Part shown: positions 35,561 to 44,810 of the stretch, in pieces | Position numbering within the stretch: position 1 is the stretch's first letter | Layout of the letters: the number at the start of each line of letters is the position of its first letter | Assembly (NCBI GenBank): GCA_947168885.1 | Contig: CAMVNQ010000006.1 | Location: 162,371-226,370 of the forward strand | Direction of reading: 5' to 3' | Length of the DNA: 64,000 nucleotides | DNA from: an uncultured Clostridia bacterium | Lineage (GTDB): Bacteria > Bacillota > Clostridia > Oscillospirales > Ruminococcaceae | Position numbers and translations under genes: made by a program | The notes under the pieces: model-generated | The model's database searches: none | Told to the model about the DNA's origin: nothing | The model's input: the letters and a program-made list of their open reading frames with translations, nothing else

Positions 35561-36595
35561 ATGTTTTTTACGGTAATTGTTCCAATATATAATGTAGAGA
35601 AATATTTGGAAAAATGTATTGACAGCATTCTGAATCAGACATTTACTGATTTTGAGGTCCTACTGGTGGATGATGGTTCGACTGATCGCTGTCCGCAGAT
35701 TTGTGACGCTTTCAGAAGAAAAGATCGCCGTGTAAGAGTGATACATAAAGCCAACGGAGGGCTTGTGTCGGCACGGAATGCCGGCATCTTCCCTGCCCGT
35801 GGTGACTATATCACCTACGTGGACGGTGACGATTGGATAAAGCCCGGCCTGCTGCAGTTTGTTCATGACAAGATTGCCGAATGCCCCAGACGGGTCGATA
35901 TGGTGATCTTTTCCGCCGAAAAGGTCTTTGAAGATCATACGGAACTGATGGATAATCAGATAGCGGAGGGCTGGTATGACAGGGAAAGACTGGAAAAGGA
36001 AGTGTTTCCCCACCTTATCGTGAAATGGAAGGAAGGGGGTCCTGCCGTTCATATGATCGAAGGCTTCACATGGAACAAGCCGTGCAGGCGTGAATTGCAG
36101 CAGGCATATTATGTAGATGATGAGCGTATCAGGATGTTTACCGATGAGCCTATGACCTATGAATGTCTGCTGAACTGTCAGAATGTGTATATCTGCAATG
36201 AACCGTTGTATATGTACAATCAAACCAATGTCAATTCGATTCTGGCACTTGGCAAAAAAAACTATCTGACAAAGAGCTTTGGCTATCTTGTGGCATATAT
36301 GCAGAAGCGTATGAAAGGCTATGGTCCGGATATCGAAAGACAGCTGATCGATTATCCTGTTCATCTGATCACGCGGACGGTCAAGCAGATGCTGAAAGCA
36401 GGACTGCCGTTACGTCAGACTGTGAATAACGTCAGGAAAGGTCTGAAGGAGTCCAGGATGCTCCGGTACATCCCGCTGACAAGGATGAGGAAAAACCCGA
36501 AGTTACTGTTTATCCTGCTGCTTAAGCTGCATCTGTATGCGCCTGCAGTGTTATTATGTGCCATAAAGGTCCTCGAGGAGAAGATAAAAGACTAA
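35561..36595 (+). CDS. Glycosyltransferase family 2
   Basis: A 344-aa GT-A enzyme: VIVPIYNVEKYLEKCIDSIL start, VLLVDDGSTD nucleotide-binding Asp pair, NGGLVSARNAG and the YVDGDDW metal-binding DxD. A C-terminal hydrophobic stretch may touch the membrane. GGGGGAGTATAG precedes the ATG. It adds a sugar to the repeat unit; which one is unknown. Confidence 0.92.
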   Translation: MFFTVIVPIYNVEKYLEKCIDSILNQTFTDFEVLLVDDGSTDRCPQICDAFRRKDRRVRVIHKANGGLVSARNAGIFPARGDYITYVDGDDWIKPGLLQFVHDKIAECPRRVDMVIFSAEKVFEDHTELMDNQIAEGWYDRERLEKEVFPHLIVKWKEGGPAVHMIEGFTWNKPCRRELQQAYYVDDERIRMFTDEPMTYECLLNCQNVYICNEPLYMYNQTNVNSILALGKKNYLTKSFGYLVAYMQKRMKGYGPDIERQLIDYPVHLITRTVKQMLKAGLPLRQTVNNVRKGLKESRMLRYIPLTRMRKNPKLLFILLLKLHLYAPAVLLCAIKVLEEKIKD

Positions 36596-36650
36596 TGGAA
36601 ATACAGCGTATGTACACCTTAATGATCCATCGACAAAGGGCGGGTTGCTT

Positions 36651-38180
36651 ATGAAGATTGAACGGACGAAAAATGCCATAAGAAATATTATGTTTGATGG
36701 CTTTTTTAGAGTGCTCAACATGTTACTTCCCTTCATCATGCGCTCGGTAATTCTATACTATCTTGGAGTAGAGTATTTAGGATTAAATGGACTTTTCAGA
36801 TCAATACTATCATTTTTGAATCTTGCTGAGCTTGGTGTTGGCAGCGCTATGGTGTTCAGCATGTATAAACCGATTGCGGAGGATGATACAGAGACCATAT
36901 GCGCCCTGATGCGACTTTACCGGACTTTTTACAGGATCATCGGTCTGGCTATTGCAGTGATTGGTTTATTGCTTACACCATTTTTGCCAAATCTGATCAG
37001 CGGTGACATCCCGCCGGATATGAACCTGTATATCCTGTATTTTATGAATCTGGGAAGTACAGTGATCACCTATTGGCTGTTTTCCTACAAGCGCAGTCTG
37101 CTGTATGCCCATCAGCGTGTGGACATTGTCAGCAAGGTGGCAATTCCGCTCAAATTGGTGGAATTTGCGCTGAAGATCGTTACGCTGGTCATTTTCCGGA
37201 ATTATTATCTGTATTTGCTGATACAGTTTCTATCCTATGCCGCCGAAAATCTGATCACAGCAAAACAGGTGACCAAGCTCTATCCCAGTTATTCTGCCCG
37301 TGGCAATCTGCCTAAAGAGAATGTGAAGGAGATCATGCACCGGGTCCGGGATCTGTTTACCGCAAAGTTTTCCAATGTGATTTTCAATTCTGCGGATACG
37401 CTGGTGATTTCCGCTTTTATTGGCTTGGATGCTTTGGCTATCTATCAGAATTATTTCTTTATAATTACCTCCCTGCGAACTTTATTGGAAGTGGTCATTG
37501 GTGCTCTTATCGCTGGGGTAGGCAATAGCCTTATTACAGAAAATATAGATAAGAACTATAATGATTTTAGAAAGATCACCATGCTATTCGGGTGGATAAT
37601 GTGTGTTAGCAGTGCGATGCTGTTGTGTATGTATCAGCCTTTTATAGAGATCTGGATGGGGAAAGATAGCCTGCTGACCTACAGCTGTGTGATCTGTTTT
37701 GTTGTTTACTTCTATACCATGGGAATGAACAAGATCATGAATATGTTTAAAGATGCGGCGGGAATATGGCACAAAGACCGGTTCCGTCCTTTGGTAGGCG
37801 CACTGGTCAATCTTGCGCTGAACCTTGCGATGATCAGATTGCTGGGATTATACGGTGTGCTGCTGTCATCGATTATTTCCATCGTATTGGTGCAGATCCC
37901 GTGGCTGTTTCATAATCTGTTTCGGGAAGTGTTTCCTCGAAAATATGCGGTGCAATATCTCATTCTGCTCGGCACTCTGATTGTCATAGCGATCGGCGCG
38001 TGCGCTGGCTCATGGTTTGTGAGCTCGCTTCTGAATCTTGGAGTATGGGCGACTCTGTTTGTAAATGCCGGCATCAGTTTTGTGATCTCCAACATCATTT
38101 TCCTCGCTGCCTTTTGGCGTAATCCGATGTTTAAGCAGAGCTTTGCGCAGATGAAGAACGTCCTTCGGAGAAAGTTGTAA
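36651..38180 (+). CDS. Polysaccharide flippase (Wzx/MOP superfamily)
   Basis: 510 aa with 12-14 predicted membrane helices. The start region LLPFIMRSVILYYLGVEYLG is typical of oligosaccharide flippases that move the finished lipid-linked repeat across the membrane. ATG 36651 is preferred; a TTG six bases earlier is in frame. It completes the Wzx/Wzy set with the polymerase at 23.8 kb. Confidence 0.88.
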   Translation: MKIERTKNAIRNIMFDGFFRVLNMLLPFIMRSVILYYLGVEYLGLNGLFRSILSFLNLAELGVGSAMVFSMYKPIAEDDTETICALMRLYRTFYRIIGLAIAVIGLLLTPFLPNLISGDIPPDMNLYILYFMNLGSTVITYWLFSYKRSLLYAHQRVDIVSKVAIPLKLVEFALKIVTLVIFRNYYLYLLIQFLSYAAENLITAKQVTKLYPSYSARGNLPKENVKEIMHRVRDLFTAKFSNVIFNSADTLVISAFIGLDALAIYQNYFFIITSLRTLLEVVIGALIAGVGNSLITENIDKNYNDFRKITMLFGWIMCVSSAMLLCMYQPFIEIWMGKDSLLTYSCVICFVVYFYTMGMNKIMNMFKDAAGIWHKDRFRPLVGALVNLALNLAMIRLLGLYGVLLSSIISIVLVQIPWLFHNLFREVFPRKYAVQYLILLGTLIVIAIGACAGSWFVSSLLNLGVWATLFVNAGISFVISNIIFLAAFWRNPMFKQSFAQMKNVLRRKL

Positions 38181-38262
38181 AAGCATTGAACAGTGGTCAC
38201 TACTGCCGAGACGGTACACTTCACATATTATTAATGCATTTCTGAAATGAAAGGATCGAAAG

Positions 38263-38979
38263 ATGAAAAATATTGCTATGCTGATCGCAGGCGGTTCTGG
38301 AAATCGTATGCGCCAAGACATCCCAAAACAGTTTCTCACTGTCAATGACCGCCCGGTCATTGTTTACACGCTGGAGGCTTTTGAAAGGCATCCTGAGATT
38401 GATGCAATTGCGGTAGTCTGCATTGAAGGGTGGGAGCAAGTTCTTTGGGCTTACGCCAAACAGTTTAAAATTACAAAGCTGCAGTTTGTAGTGTCTGGCG
38501 GAAAGAATGGGCAGGATTCCATAAGAAACGGTGTAATGGAGCTTGAAAAGCATTTTGAACCAGACGACCTGGTTCTTATTCATGATGCGATACGTCCTAT
38601 GGTGAGCGCAGAGATTATATCGGACAATATCCGGGTCGCCAGAGAGTATGGTAACGCGACTGCGGCGATCCCTTGTGCAGAAGCCATGCTGCAGACGGAA
38701 AACGGCGTAGTATCTGCGGGCCTCTATCCGCGTGATCGGCTCAAGAGAACCCAGACACCACAAGCGTTCCGGATCGGTGATATCTGCAATCTCCATAGAA
38801 GGGCGCTGGAAGCTGGTATCACAAACTCGGTAGCTTCCTGTACATTGAAAATCGAGATGGGAGAACAGGTTTATTTTTCTTCCGGATCCGAGAAAAATAT
38901 CAAGCTTACTACGGTAGAGGATATTGATATTTTTAAGGCGTTGCTTGCTGCAAAGCGATCTGATTGGCTAAAGGATTAA
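38263..38979 (+). CDS. IspD/TarI-like cytidylyltransferase
   Basis: 238 aa; LIAGGSGNRMRQDIPKQFL is the CTP-binding signature, and IHDAIRPMVS, TQTPQAF and TVEDIDIFKALL complete the IspD/TarI family pattern. Because it sits in a polysaccharide locus and is followed four nt later by an NAD-dependent epimerase/dehydratase, activation of a polyol or sugar phosphate as a CDP derivative (as in TarI for CDP-ribitol) is more likely than isoprenoid synthesis. The distinction cannot be settled from sequence alone. Confidence 0.82.
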   Translation: MKNIAMLIAGGSGNRMRQDIPKQFLTVNDRPVIVYTLEAFERHPEIDAIAVVCIEGWEQVLWAYAKQFKITKLQFVVSGGKNGQDSIRNGVMELEKHFEPDDLVLIHDAIRPMVSAEIISDNIRVAREYGNATAAIPCAEAMLQTENGVVSAGLYPRDRLKRTQTPQAFRIGDICNLHRRALEAGITNSVASCTLKIEMGEQVYFSSGSEKNIKLTTVEDIDIFKALLAAKRSDWLKD

Positions 38980-38982
38980 GCG

Positions 38983-40035
38983 ATGAATATTTATGATAGT
39001 AAACTATGGCGCGATGATGTAGAAAAAGTCATGACCATATTACCGGAACTTGAAAAATTATCCGGCAAAAGCGTCATGATCACAGGCTGCACAGGTCTGA
39101 TCTGTTCTGCGGTGATCGACGTTATCATCCGATGGAACGAAACACATCCGGCAAAGATACATATTCTGGCCGCTGGTCGAAGCAAACAGAAAGTTGTTGA
39201 ACGGTTTGCGCCATATGCACATAAAGACTGGTTTGTCTATATTCCCTATGATTCCGCTTCGGAAAACACATTCCCGCTCGGATGCGACTATATTATTCAT
39301 GGGGCAAGCAATGCATCTCCGAACAAAATCTTAAGTGAGCCGGTTGAAACCATGCTCAGTAATTTCATGGGCATGAAACATCTGTTGGATTTCGCAAAGG
39401 AACAGGATATCAAAAGACTTCTGTTCATTTCTTCATCGGAAGTGTATGGCATCAAGCAGCATGACGGACCAAGCAAAACAGATGACTATGGCTGGATCGA
39501 TCTTTTGAATCCCAGAAGCTCGTATTCTATTGGTAAATGCGCTGCCGAGACGCTATGCGCTGCTTATTATGACGAATACGGGGTAGAGTCGGTCATAATC
39601 AGACCGGGACATGTTTATGGACCAACTGCTGTGGAATCAGATCAAAGAGTGTCTTCCGCATGGGCATATGCGGTGGCACGGGGAAATGATATTGTTATGA
39701 AGAGCGACGGCTCACAGATCAGAAGCTATTGCTATTGCCTTGACAGTGCTACAGCCATTTTAAAAGTGCTGCTGCAAGGAAAACCAATTCATGCCTATAA
39801 CATTTCAAACCCGGATTCGATCATTACCATCCGGGAAATGGCTGAAATTTTAACGAAAACGGCTGGTGTGAAATTGAAGATGGAGCCTCCTACGGAAGCG
39901 GAGAAGAAGGGGTTTAATCCCATGCGAGACTCATCGCTTGACAGCACAGAACTGCTTGATCTTGGCTGGAGAGGACTGTTTGATGCAGAAAATGGACTCT
40001 CGCATACAGTAGATATATTGAAACAGATTGTTTAA
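38983..40035 (+). CDS. NAD-dependent epimerase/dehydratase, extended SDR
   Basis: 350 aa. Nucleotide-binding MITGCTGLICSAVID (an unusual Cys at the second Gly position of GxxGxxG), LFISSSEVYG, the SSYSIGKCAAE catalytic Tyr/Lys, and IRPGHVYGPT. It ends the operon and overlaps functionally with the cytidylyltransferase, so a CDP-sugar substrate is plausible. Confidence 0.85.
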   Translation: MNIYDSKLWRDDVEKVMTILPELEKLSGKSVMITGCTGLICSAVIDVIIRWNETHPAKIHILAAGRSKQKVVERFAPYAHKDWFVYIPYDSASENTFPLGCDYIIHGASNASPNKILSEPVETMLSNFMGMKHLLDFAKEQDIKRLLFISSSEVYGIKQHDGPSKTDDYGWIDLLNPRSSYSIGKCAAETLCAAYYDEYGVESVIIRPGHVYGPTAVESDQRVSSAWAYAVARGNDIVMKSDGSQIRSYCYCLDSATAILKVLLQGKPIHAYNISNPDSIITIREMAEILTKTAGVKLKMEPPTEAEKKGFNPMRDSSLDSTELLDLGWRGLFDAENGLSHTVDILKQIV

Positions 40036-40175
40036 ATTTTTCTCAGATAAAATCTTATTTTTTCAATATTACCTGACACCTTTCTCTCGAACAGAATGAG
40101 GTGTCTAAATTCGACGGAAGAAGTAAAAGCAGACAACAGCGTTTATGCTGCATAAGCTTATTGACAATGAATTTG

Positions 40176-40216
40176 AAAGCGGGTTCTTGTGTGAGTGCAC
40201 ACAAGAACCCGCTTTT
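40176..40216 (+). terminator. Terminator at the end of the polysaccharide locus
   Basis: An 18-bp perfect stem, AAAGCGGGTTCTTGTGTG and its complement, with a 4-nt loop, followed by TTTT. The surrounding gap 40036-40508 holds no other feature I can support. Confidence 0.75.
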
Positions 40217-40508
40217 AATGCATCCTGCATTGACCGGGCAGCAGTCCCTTAGAGCATGTGTTGCCCGTGCTGCCGGACTACCACATTTATCGAGGTTCGT
40301 TGTTAATAAGACCGTGGAATAAATGCGGCCGAATCTCAACTATTCATGCTGCGAGAAATTGTTGATCAGGTTGCTACAGACGTTCTTTCATAAAAGAGCT
40401 TTCTTTTAATAGACGTAGAAAGCCGTCATTTGCAGTGCAGATTATTCTCTAAGACTAATGGCTGATCTTCTTTCGTGATTTTCTGATTGTACACATAACT
40501 ACTCCTTT

Positions 40509-40904
40509 TCAGAAATCCACAAGATATATCCCGATAGAGATCTGTCTGAAATCACCGCCGCGCTCCCTTATTTCGCTGATCGCTGCCGAAAGCATTTTCC
40601 CCGCATCCATAAGGCGGGAGAAAATACCATTGTCCTTTTCAGGAATATATCCGAGCTTCTTTCCGTCACCGGTCAGAACAAGTATCGCCTTTGAATCGAA
40701 TTTGTTGTCTTCACGCCGGAGTGTCAGCTTATCGCCGGGCTTTATATCGTCCAGAACACTTTTGTCTTTCAGAAACGATGTTCCGGCAACATAAGTGTCA
40801 AACAGATGTATCTCTTTCACAAGCGGCTTTATCATCGTGTCAAGCCCTTGATTTGCCGCGACAGAAACAAGTCCGGCTTTATCGCTTACAGTCAGTTCTC
40901 CCAT
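40509..40904 (-). CDS. HIRAN-domain protein
   Basis: A 131-aa protein. Residues about 30-125 form a HIRAN domain (EIHLFDTYVAGTSFL, PGDKLTLRREDNKFDSKAI, LGYIPEKDN). HIRAN domains occur on SNF2/HLTF-type DNA-remodelling proteins, where they bind DNA 3' ends, and as stand-alone bacterial proteins. The start overlaps the end of the J-domain gene by 13 bases, and it is the last of a four-gene operon. No catalytic domain is attached. Confidence 0.82.
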   Translation of the reverse strand: MGELTVSDKAGLVSVAANQGLDTMIKPLVKEIHLFDTYVAGTSFLKDKSVLDDIKPGDKLTLRREDNKFDSKAILVLTGDGKKLGYIPEKDNGIFSRLMDAGKMLSAAISEIRERGGDFRQISIGIYLVDF

Positions 40905-41668
40905 TGAAATGTCGCTCCGTTCTTTAAAAATGTTTTCAGAATATCCTGCAATTCCTTTTCGTATTTTGTATATTCATCTATCTCTCCTTGCAGTTCCGCC
41001 TTTTTATCTGCAACGAGTGCATCATCTTCGAGAAGATATTTATACCTGTAAGGGTCTGTGGAAATAATAGTGTTTATCTCGTTTTCGACATCCGCAATTT
41101 TATCATCAATGTTCGGAATATCTATGTTGTCATAGTTCCCGCCCTCGCTCTCAATTGCCTTTGAAACAAGAATTTCAAGCTCAGAGATCTCTTTGAGATC
41201 GTTGCGGTTATATGCACTGACAACACGATCCCATAATTCGCGCAGTTTATCGTTCTTCGCTGTTTCCGGGAAAATATCGGGGTGAAAGCTCTTCGCAATG
41301 TTGCGGTATATCTGCTTTATCTGCATACGTTCGCTTTCGGAGATAGTGCCTTTGCCTTTGCAGGCCGCATTGTTATTAATCATATCCTGAAACTGCTTGC
41401 GATATTCCGCCATTTCTTTGGATATGTAATCATTCAGCGCGTTCAGATCGACAGGCTCGCCGCGGTTGGCGTACATCTGGCAGAAAGCGATAGTTTTCTT
41501 TTTCTCGATACAGCTGATTTTCTTCTCGAACGAATCCGTCATAAGTTGGCCGAATTCGCGGATATACGCACGAAGATACTGCTCCGCAAGACAGCGGTAA
41601 CTGTCACGTTCAAGAAGAACTTTTTCGTATTCCCGATAACGCTCATCGGTCGCTTTTATGATGTCCAT
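40892..41668 (-). CDS. J-domain protein with flanking coiled coils
   Basis: 258 aa. A J domain at about residues 108-165 (IKQIYRNIAKSFHPDIFPE) keeps the HPD motif at 129-131 that stimulates Hsp70/DnaK ATPase. It is flanked by charged helical segments (about 1-100 and 175-250) likely to be coiled coils. It lacks the Gly/Phe and zinc-finger parts of DnaJ, so it is a specialised co-chaperone. ATG overlaps the TPR gene stop as TAATG, with GAGGTGATA as ribosome site. Its client may be the operon partners; inference. Confidence 0.8.
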   Translation of the reverse strand: MDIIKATDERYREYEKVLLERDSYRCLAEQYLRAYIREFGQLMTDSFEKKISCIEKKKTIAFCQMYANRGEPVDLNALNDYISKEMAEYRKQFQDMINNNAACKGKGTISESERMQIKQIYRNIAKSFHPDIFPETAKNDKLRELWDRVVSAYNRNDLKEISELEILVSKAIESEGGNYDNIDIPNIDDKIADVENEINTIISTDPYRYKYLLEDDALVADKKAELQGEIDEYTKYEKELQDILKTFLKNGATFQWEN

Positions 41669-42546
41669 TATATCACCTCGAACTCGTTTAGTTCCCAGCT
41701 TATAGTTGTTAGACGATCGCCGTCTATTTCGGCTTTCTCAAAGAAATCGACAGTATCTCTGAACCACTTGTCGTTGAAACAAATCGCCATTCCTTCGTCT
41801 TCTGCGACAGATTCGATCATGAACTGCTCATCATTATACTCAAATCTGATCCTCACAGGTTTTTTTAGTAGTTCAAACAGATCATAAAGGTCGAAATTCT
41901 TTTTGTTCACATCGGTCAGCCTGTACAGATTATCAATAATGCGATGCATGATATCAATATGTCCGAAAAATGTATCATAGATCATTCGTTCTGCCATGAT
42001 CGATTTTGCGTCCCTGTATAAAAACACAGCTTCTTCCGTTTCGCCCTCATCAGCTCTTATTTCAGCTAACCGCAGGGATATTTCGGCTTTGCAGGAATAT
42101 CCGTCGTCATCGTCATCATCTTTGACTTCCCTATATAATCTCTCAATGATCTCTTTATATTTATGTGAGTCTTTCCTGACATACAGACCGTTTTTGTACA
42201 TGTCGGCAATCTTGTATTGTGCGTTGATATCATGCGGCAGCGCGGAGAAATACTCAAACGCCTTTTTGTAGTCAAAAAAACCGATCCTACCATACATCCA
42301 GATATATCCAAGACAAAGATTGGCAAATTCGTTTCCATGAGCGAGTGCAAGCTCAAAATATTTCAATGCAAGTTCATAGTCCTTTCGCCCATTATAAGCA
42401 CAGCCAAGCTGACACATACAATTCGGGTCTTGTGTCTCATTTAGCAGATAGTGCATCGTTTCAGTGTAAAGGAAGAAATCTTCGTCGGATATATTGTCTG
42501 TATTATCAAATCTGTTACAAATAGACCTTGCTTCATATAAATTCAT
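41668..42546 (-). CDS. TPR/Sel1-like repeat protein
   Basis: About 292 aa. Residues about 30-140 show Sel1/TPR-type repeats (CQLGCAYNGRKDYELALKYF, LGYIWMYG, YKKAFEYFSALP). The C-terminal part (SLRLAEIRADEGETEEAVFL and beyond) has more helical repeats and then an unrecognised beta-rich end. I choose ATG 42546 with AAGGTGG nine nt upstream; ATG 42567 lacks a good site. A scaffold for protein contacts within this operon is likely. Confidence 0.72.
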   Translation of the reverse strand: MNLYEARSICNRFDNTDNISDEDFFLYTETMHYLLNETQDPNCMCQLGCAYNGRKDYELALKYFELALAHGNEFANLCLGYIWMYGRIGFFDYKKAFEYFSALPHDINAQYKIADMYKNGLYVRKDSHKYKEIIERLYREVKDDDDDDGYSCKAEISLRLAEIRADEGETEEAVFLYRDAKSIMAERMIYDTFFGHIDIMHRIIDNLYRLTDVNKKNFDLYDLFELLKKPVRIRFEYNDEQFMIESVAEDEGMAICFNDKWFRDTVDFFEKAEIDGDRLTTISWELNEFEVI

Positions 42547-42591
42547 ATCCGTGTCCCACCTTAACATATATCTTCATCTTCGGAAGATACC

Positions 42592-43593
42592 TTAATCGAT
42601 ATTGTTCTGCTTATCCGCTATAGCTTTCAATGTTTCAATATATTGTTCCCGCAGTTCCACCGGCTGAAGTATCTCCGATTTCGTTCCGAAAAGGAACAGC
42701 CACGAGAAGAACGGTATTGGTTGGTCGGTGTTGACATCAACGGTCAGCAGAAAGTGGTCATCATCATACGCTGTCATATCAGCACTTTTTCCGAAACGGT
42801 CGATTACCGCATTCACAAGCTCGTTTTCCATACGAAGCGTCACTTTGCTTGAATGCCCGCTGAACATCTGGAACGATTTTTTCAGATAATCCGCAAGGTT
42901 GAAATCACCGCCGATAGGGATAACCTTCTCATCGATGATCTGAACGCTGTCCATGCGGTCAACGCGGAAGTTTGTCAATATCTCAGGGCGCTTATCATAG
43001 CGTGATATAAGATAGTACTGCTCGTTGCTGTAAGTCAGAGCATAGGGTGAACAGCTCCGTTTGCCTTCGCGGTACTTCTTTCTGCCTCTGACATCGTAGT
43101 CAAAGTATGAGAAACTTACTTTTTTCTTTGCAGCGATCGCTCTTTGCAGAGCATCAACGTTTATGTATATCTGCTCATTCATTGTTTTTACTCGGTTTGC
43201 AACATACACCTGGCGCTGCATCTGCTTGGCTTCATATTTGCTGGCAAGCATTCCGAGCTTTTGAATAAGCTCGCGGGACTTTCTTTCTGTAAGGAACTTC
43301 GATGATGAAACCTCGTCGGCAAGCAGTTTGAGTTCGGGAAGCTGAAACTCGCGGCTCGCAACACAGTAGCCCGAATGATAACCTTTGCTGACGATAATGT
43401 CAACCCCGAACTTCTGCAGTGCCTCTATATCGTCATATATTCCTTTGCGTGCGGCGGGAATACCATATTTTCCAAGCATCTCTATTATTTCCGGCATTGT
43501 TATCTTGTGATCCTCGTCTGTGTTCTCATAGAGGATCTTGTAGAGATAAAGTATCCGAAGTCTTGATATCGAGTTCTTTTCACTTTCAGCCAT
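42592..43593 (-). CDS. WYL-domain transcriptional regulator
   Basis: 333 aa. The N-terminal winged helix (RILYLYKILYENTDEDHKIT, IYDDIEALQKFGVDI) is followed by a WYL domain (VSFSYFDYDVRGRKKYREGK, CSPYALTYSNEQYYLISRYD) and a C-terminal WCX-type extension. WYL proteins sense nucleic acid or nucleotide ligands and frequently control defence or DNA-damage genes. GGAGGCGTGTT precedes the ATG. It heads the WYL-TPR-J-HIRAN operon and has an extended -10 promoter immediately upstream, so autoregulation is likely. Confidence 0.88.
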   Translation of the reverse strand: MAESEKNSISRLRILYLYKILYENTDEDHKITMPEIIEMLGKYGIPAARKGIYDDIEALQKFGVDIIVSKGYHSGYCVASREFQLPELKLLADEVSSSKFLTERKSRELIQKLGMLASKYEAKQMQRQVYVANRVKTMNEQIYINVDALQRAIAAKKKVSFSYFDYDVRGRKKYREGKRSCSPYALTYSNEQYYLISRYDKRPEILTNFRVDRMDSVQIIDEKVIPIGGDFNLADYLKKSFQMFSGHSSKVTLRMENELVNAVIDRFGKSADMTAYDDDHFLLTVDVNTDQPIPFFSWLFLFGTKSEILQPVELREQYIETLKAIADKQNNID

Positions 43594-43639
43594 AACACGC
43601 CTCCGTTGATCGGGTGATTTACTGTACCCTTTTTAGGAT

Positions 43640-43668
43640 AGTATAGCATATCTTTTGTGTAAATTCAA
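43640..43668 (-). promoter_or_regulatory. Promoter of the WYL operon
   Basis: On the minus strand TTGAAT, 17 bp, then TGC and TATACT (forward 43640-43645 for the -10, 43663-43668 for the -35). The gap to the WYL start is 46 nt. A separate hairpin AATAGCTGT / ACAGCTATT followed by TTTT is at 43679-43712. Confidence 0.7.
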
Positions 43669-43818
43669 GTGCTTTTTCAATAGCTGTCCCTGAATTGGTA
43701 CAGCTATTTTTTATGCTGTTGACTTTTGTTTTTTTCGGTGGCATAATAGAGTACAGAAACCGGCATGATGCCGAATTTGTGGTAAAGGTTAAGTAAATTT
43801 TTGTGATTTGATTATGTA

Positions 43819-43847
43819 TTGACAAATCATAACTATTGTGCTATACT
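43819..43847 (+). promoter_or_regulatory. Promoter of pnuC
   Basis: TTGACA (43819-43824), 17 bp, extended TGC TATACT (43842-43847). A second candidate, TTGACT with CATAAT after 17 bp, is at 43719-43747. Confidence 0.75.
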
Positions 43848-43968
43848 GATAAAAAATCAAATAATCGAACTGCCACCGGGTAGTGTATGCATTAAGCATT
43901 CGTCTGCACATCGTTAGGTCTTTGAAGATGTGTCTGCGGGTGCTTTGTTTTTTGGAAAGGATAATGAA
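43848..43968 (+). promoter_or_regulatory. Structured 5' leader of pnuC, candidate regulatory RNA
   Basis: About 110 nt between the -10 box and the start. It can form ATGC/GCAT and ACATC/GATGT hairpins bracketed by two TCTGC words, closed by CACC/GGTG, and ends in a T-rich run before the ribosome site. Known PnuC-type transporters are often under NAD- or thiamine-responsive RNAs, but I see neither the TPP loops nor a pattern I can name. Regulatory role is inference. Confidence 0.3.
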
Positions 43969-44667
43969 ATGAAAAAACCGGTTGCTAAAGGATATTTCAC
44001 CAGAATGGAACTCATATTGTGGAGCGTATCATCGTCTTGTATTATCAGTGCTTTCTTCATATTCGGAGGTTCTGACATACTATCGCTCATTGCCTCTCTT
44101 ATTGGTATTACCTCGATATTATTCAGTGCCAAAGGCAATCCGGCCGGTCCGCTGCTGATGATCTTTTTCAGCCTTTTGTACGGTTATATCTCATTCTCTT
44201 TTTCGTATTACGGTGAAATGATAACCTATCTGGGAATGACAATGCCAATGTCGATATTTGCTCTTATCGCATGGCTGAGGAATCCATATAACGGCAACAG
44301 GAGTGAAGTCAGAATAGGGCAGATAAGCGGCAGAGCGGAAATTATAGTGATAGTTCTAATTTCCGGCGCGTTAACGGTGTTGTTCTACTTTATTCTGAAA
44401 GCGTTCAATACCGCAAATCTGATACCGAGTACGCTTTCGGTAACAACAAGTTTTATTGCGGTTTTTTTGACTTACAGAAGAATATCATTGTTTGCACTTG
44501 CGTATGCTGCAAATGACCTTGTTCTGATAGTATTATGGGGACTTGCCTGCGTAGAGGATAGTCACTATTTATCTGTTCTGGTATGCTTCTGCGCATTTCT
44601 TGTAAATGATCTATACTGCTATATCAGCTGGAAGAAAAGAAAAAGCCTGCAAACGAAAAGCGGCTGA
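43969..44667 (+). CDS. pnuC: PnuC-family nicotinamide riboside/vitamin transporter
   Basis: 232 aa, about seven helices. FTRMELILWSVSSSC, NPAGPLLMIFFSLLYGYISF and LIAWLRNPYNG, and the C-terminal AYAANDLVLIVLWGLA segment with conserved Trp/Asn residues, fit the PnuC family of facilitated transporters. ATG 43969 follows GGAAAGGATAATGAA; an upstream GTG frame lies in the leader. Nicotinamide riboside is the default substrate, though PnuT (thiamine) and PnuX (riboflavin) relatives exist and cannot be excluded. Confidence 0.85.
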   Translation: MKKPVAKGYFTRMELILWSVSSSCIISAFFIFGGSDILSLIASLIGITSILFSAKGNPAGPLLMIFFSLLYGYISFSFSYYGEMITYLGMTMPMSIFALIAWLRNPYNGNRSEVRIGQISGRAEIIVIVLISGALTVLFYFILKAFNTANLIPSTLSVTTSFIAVFLTYRRISLFALAYAANDLVLIVLWGLACVEDSHYLSVLVCFCAFLVNDLYCYISWKKRKSLQTKSG

Positions 44668-44688
44668 ATGATATTCAAGATATATATA

Positions 44689-44717
44689 TTGACTTATCCT
44701 TCGATTGGTGATATACT
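44689..44717 (+). promoter_or_regulatory. Promoter of the zinc-ribbon gene
   Basis: TTGACT (44689-44694), 17 bp, TATACT (44712-44717). Confidence 0.7.
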
Positions 44718-44810
44718 TATAATTATAAGCGATAAATGAGAATTTGTCGAAGCAAATTAACTTTTTGTTTTATAAAACAACATACCACGATATATAGGAG
44801 AGAAACTAAA

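Noticed and set aside
40101..40322. A 73-codon frame and an overlapping frame in the 40-kb gap
   Set aside because: They cross an 18-bp terminator stem and have no ribosome site; protein-like stretches are explained by the hairpin.
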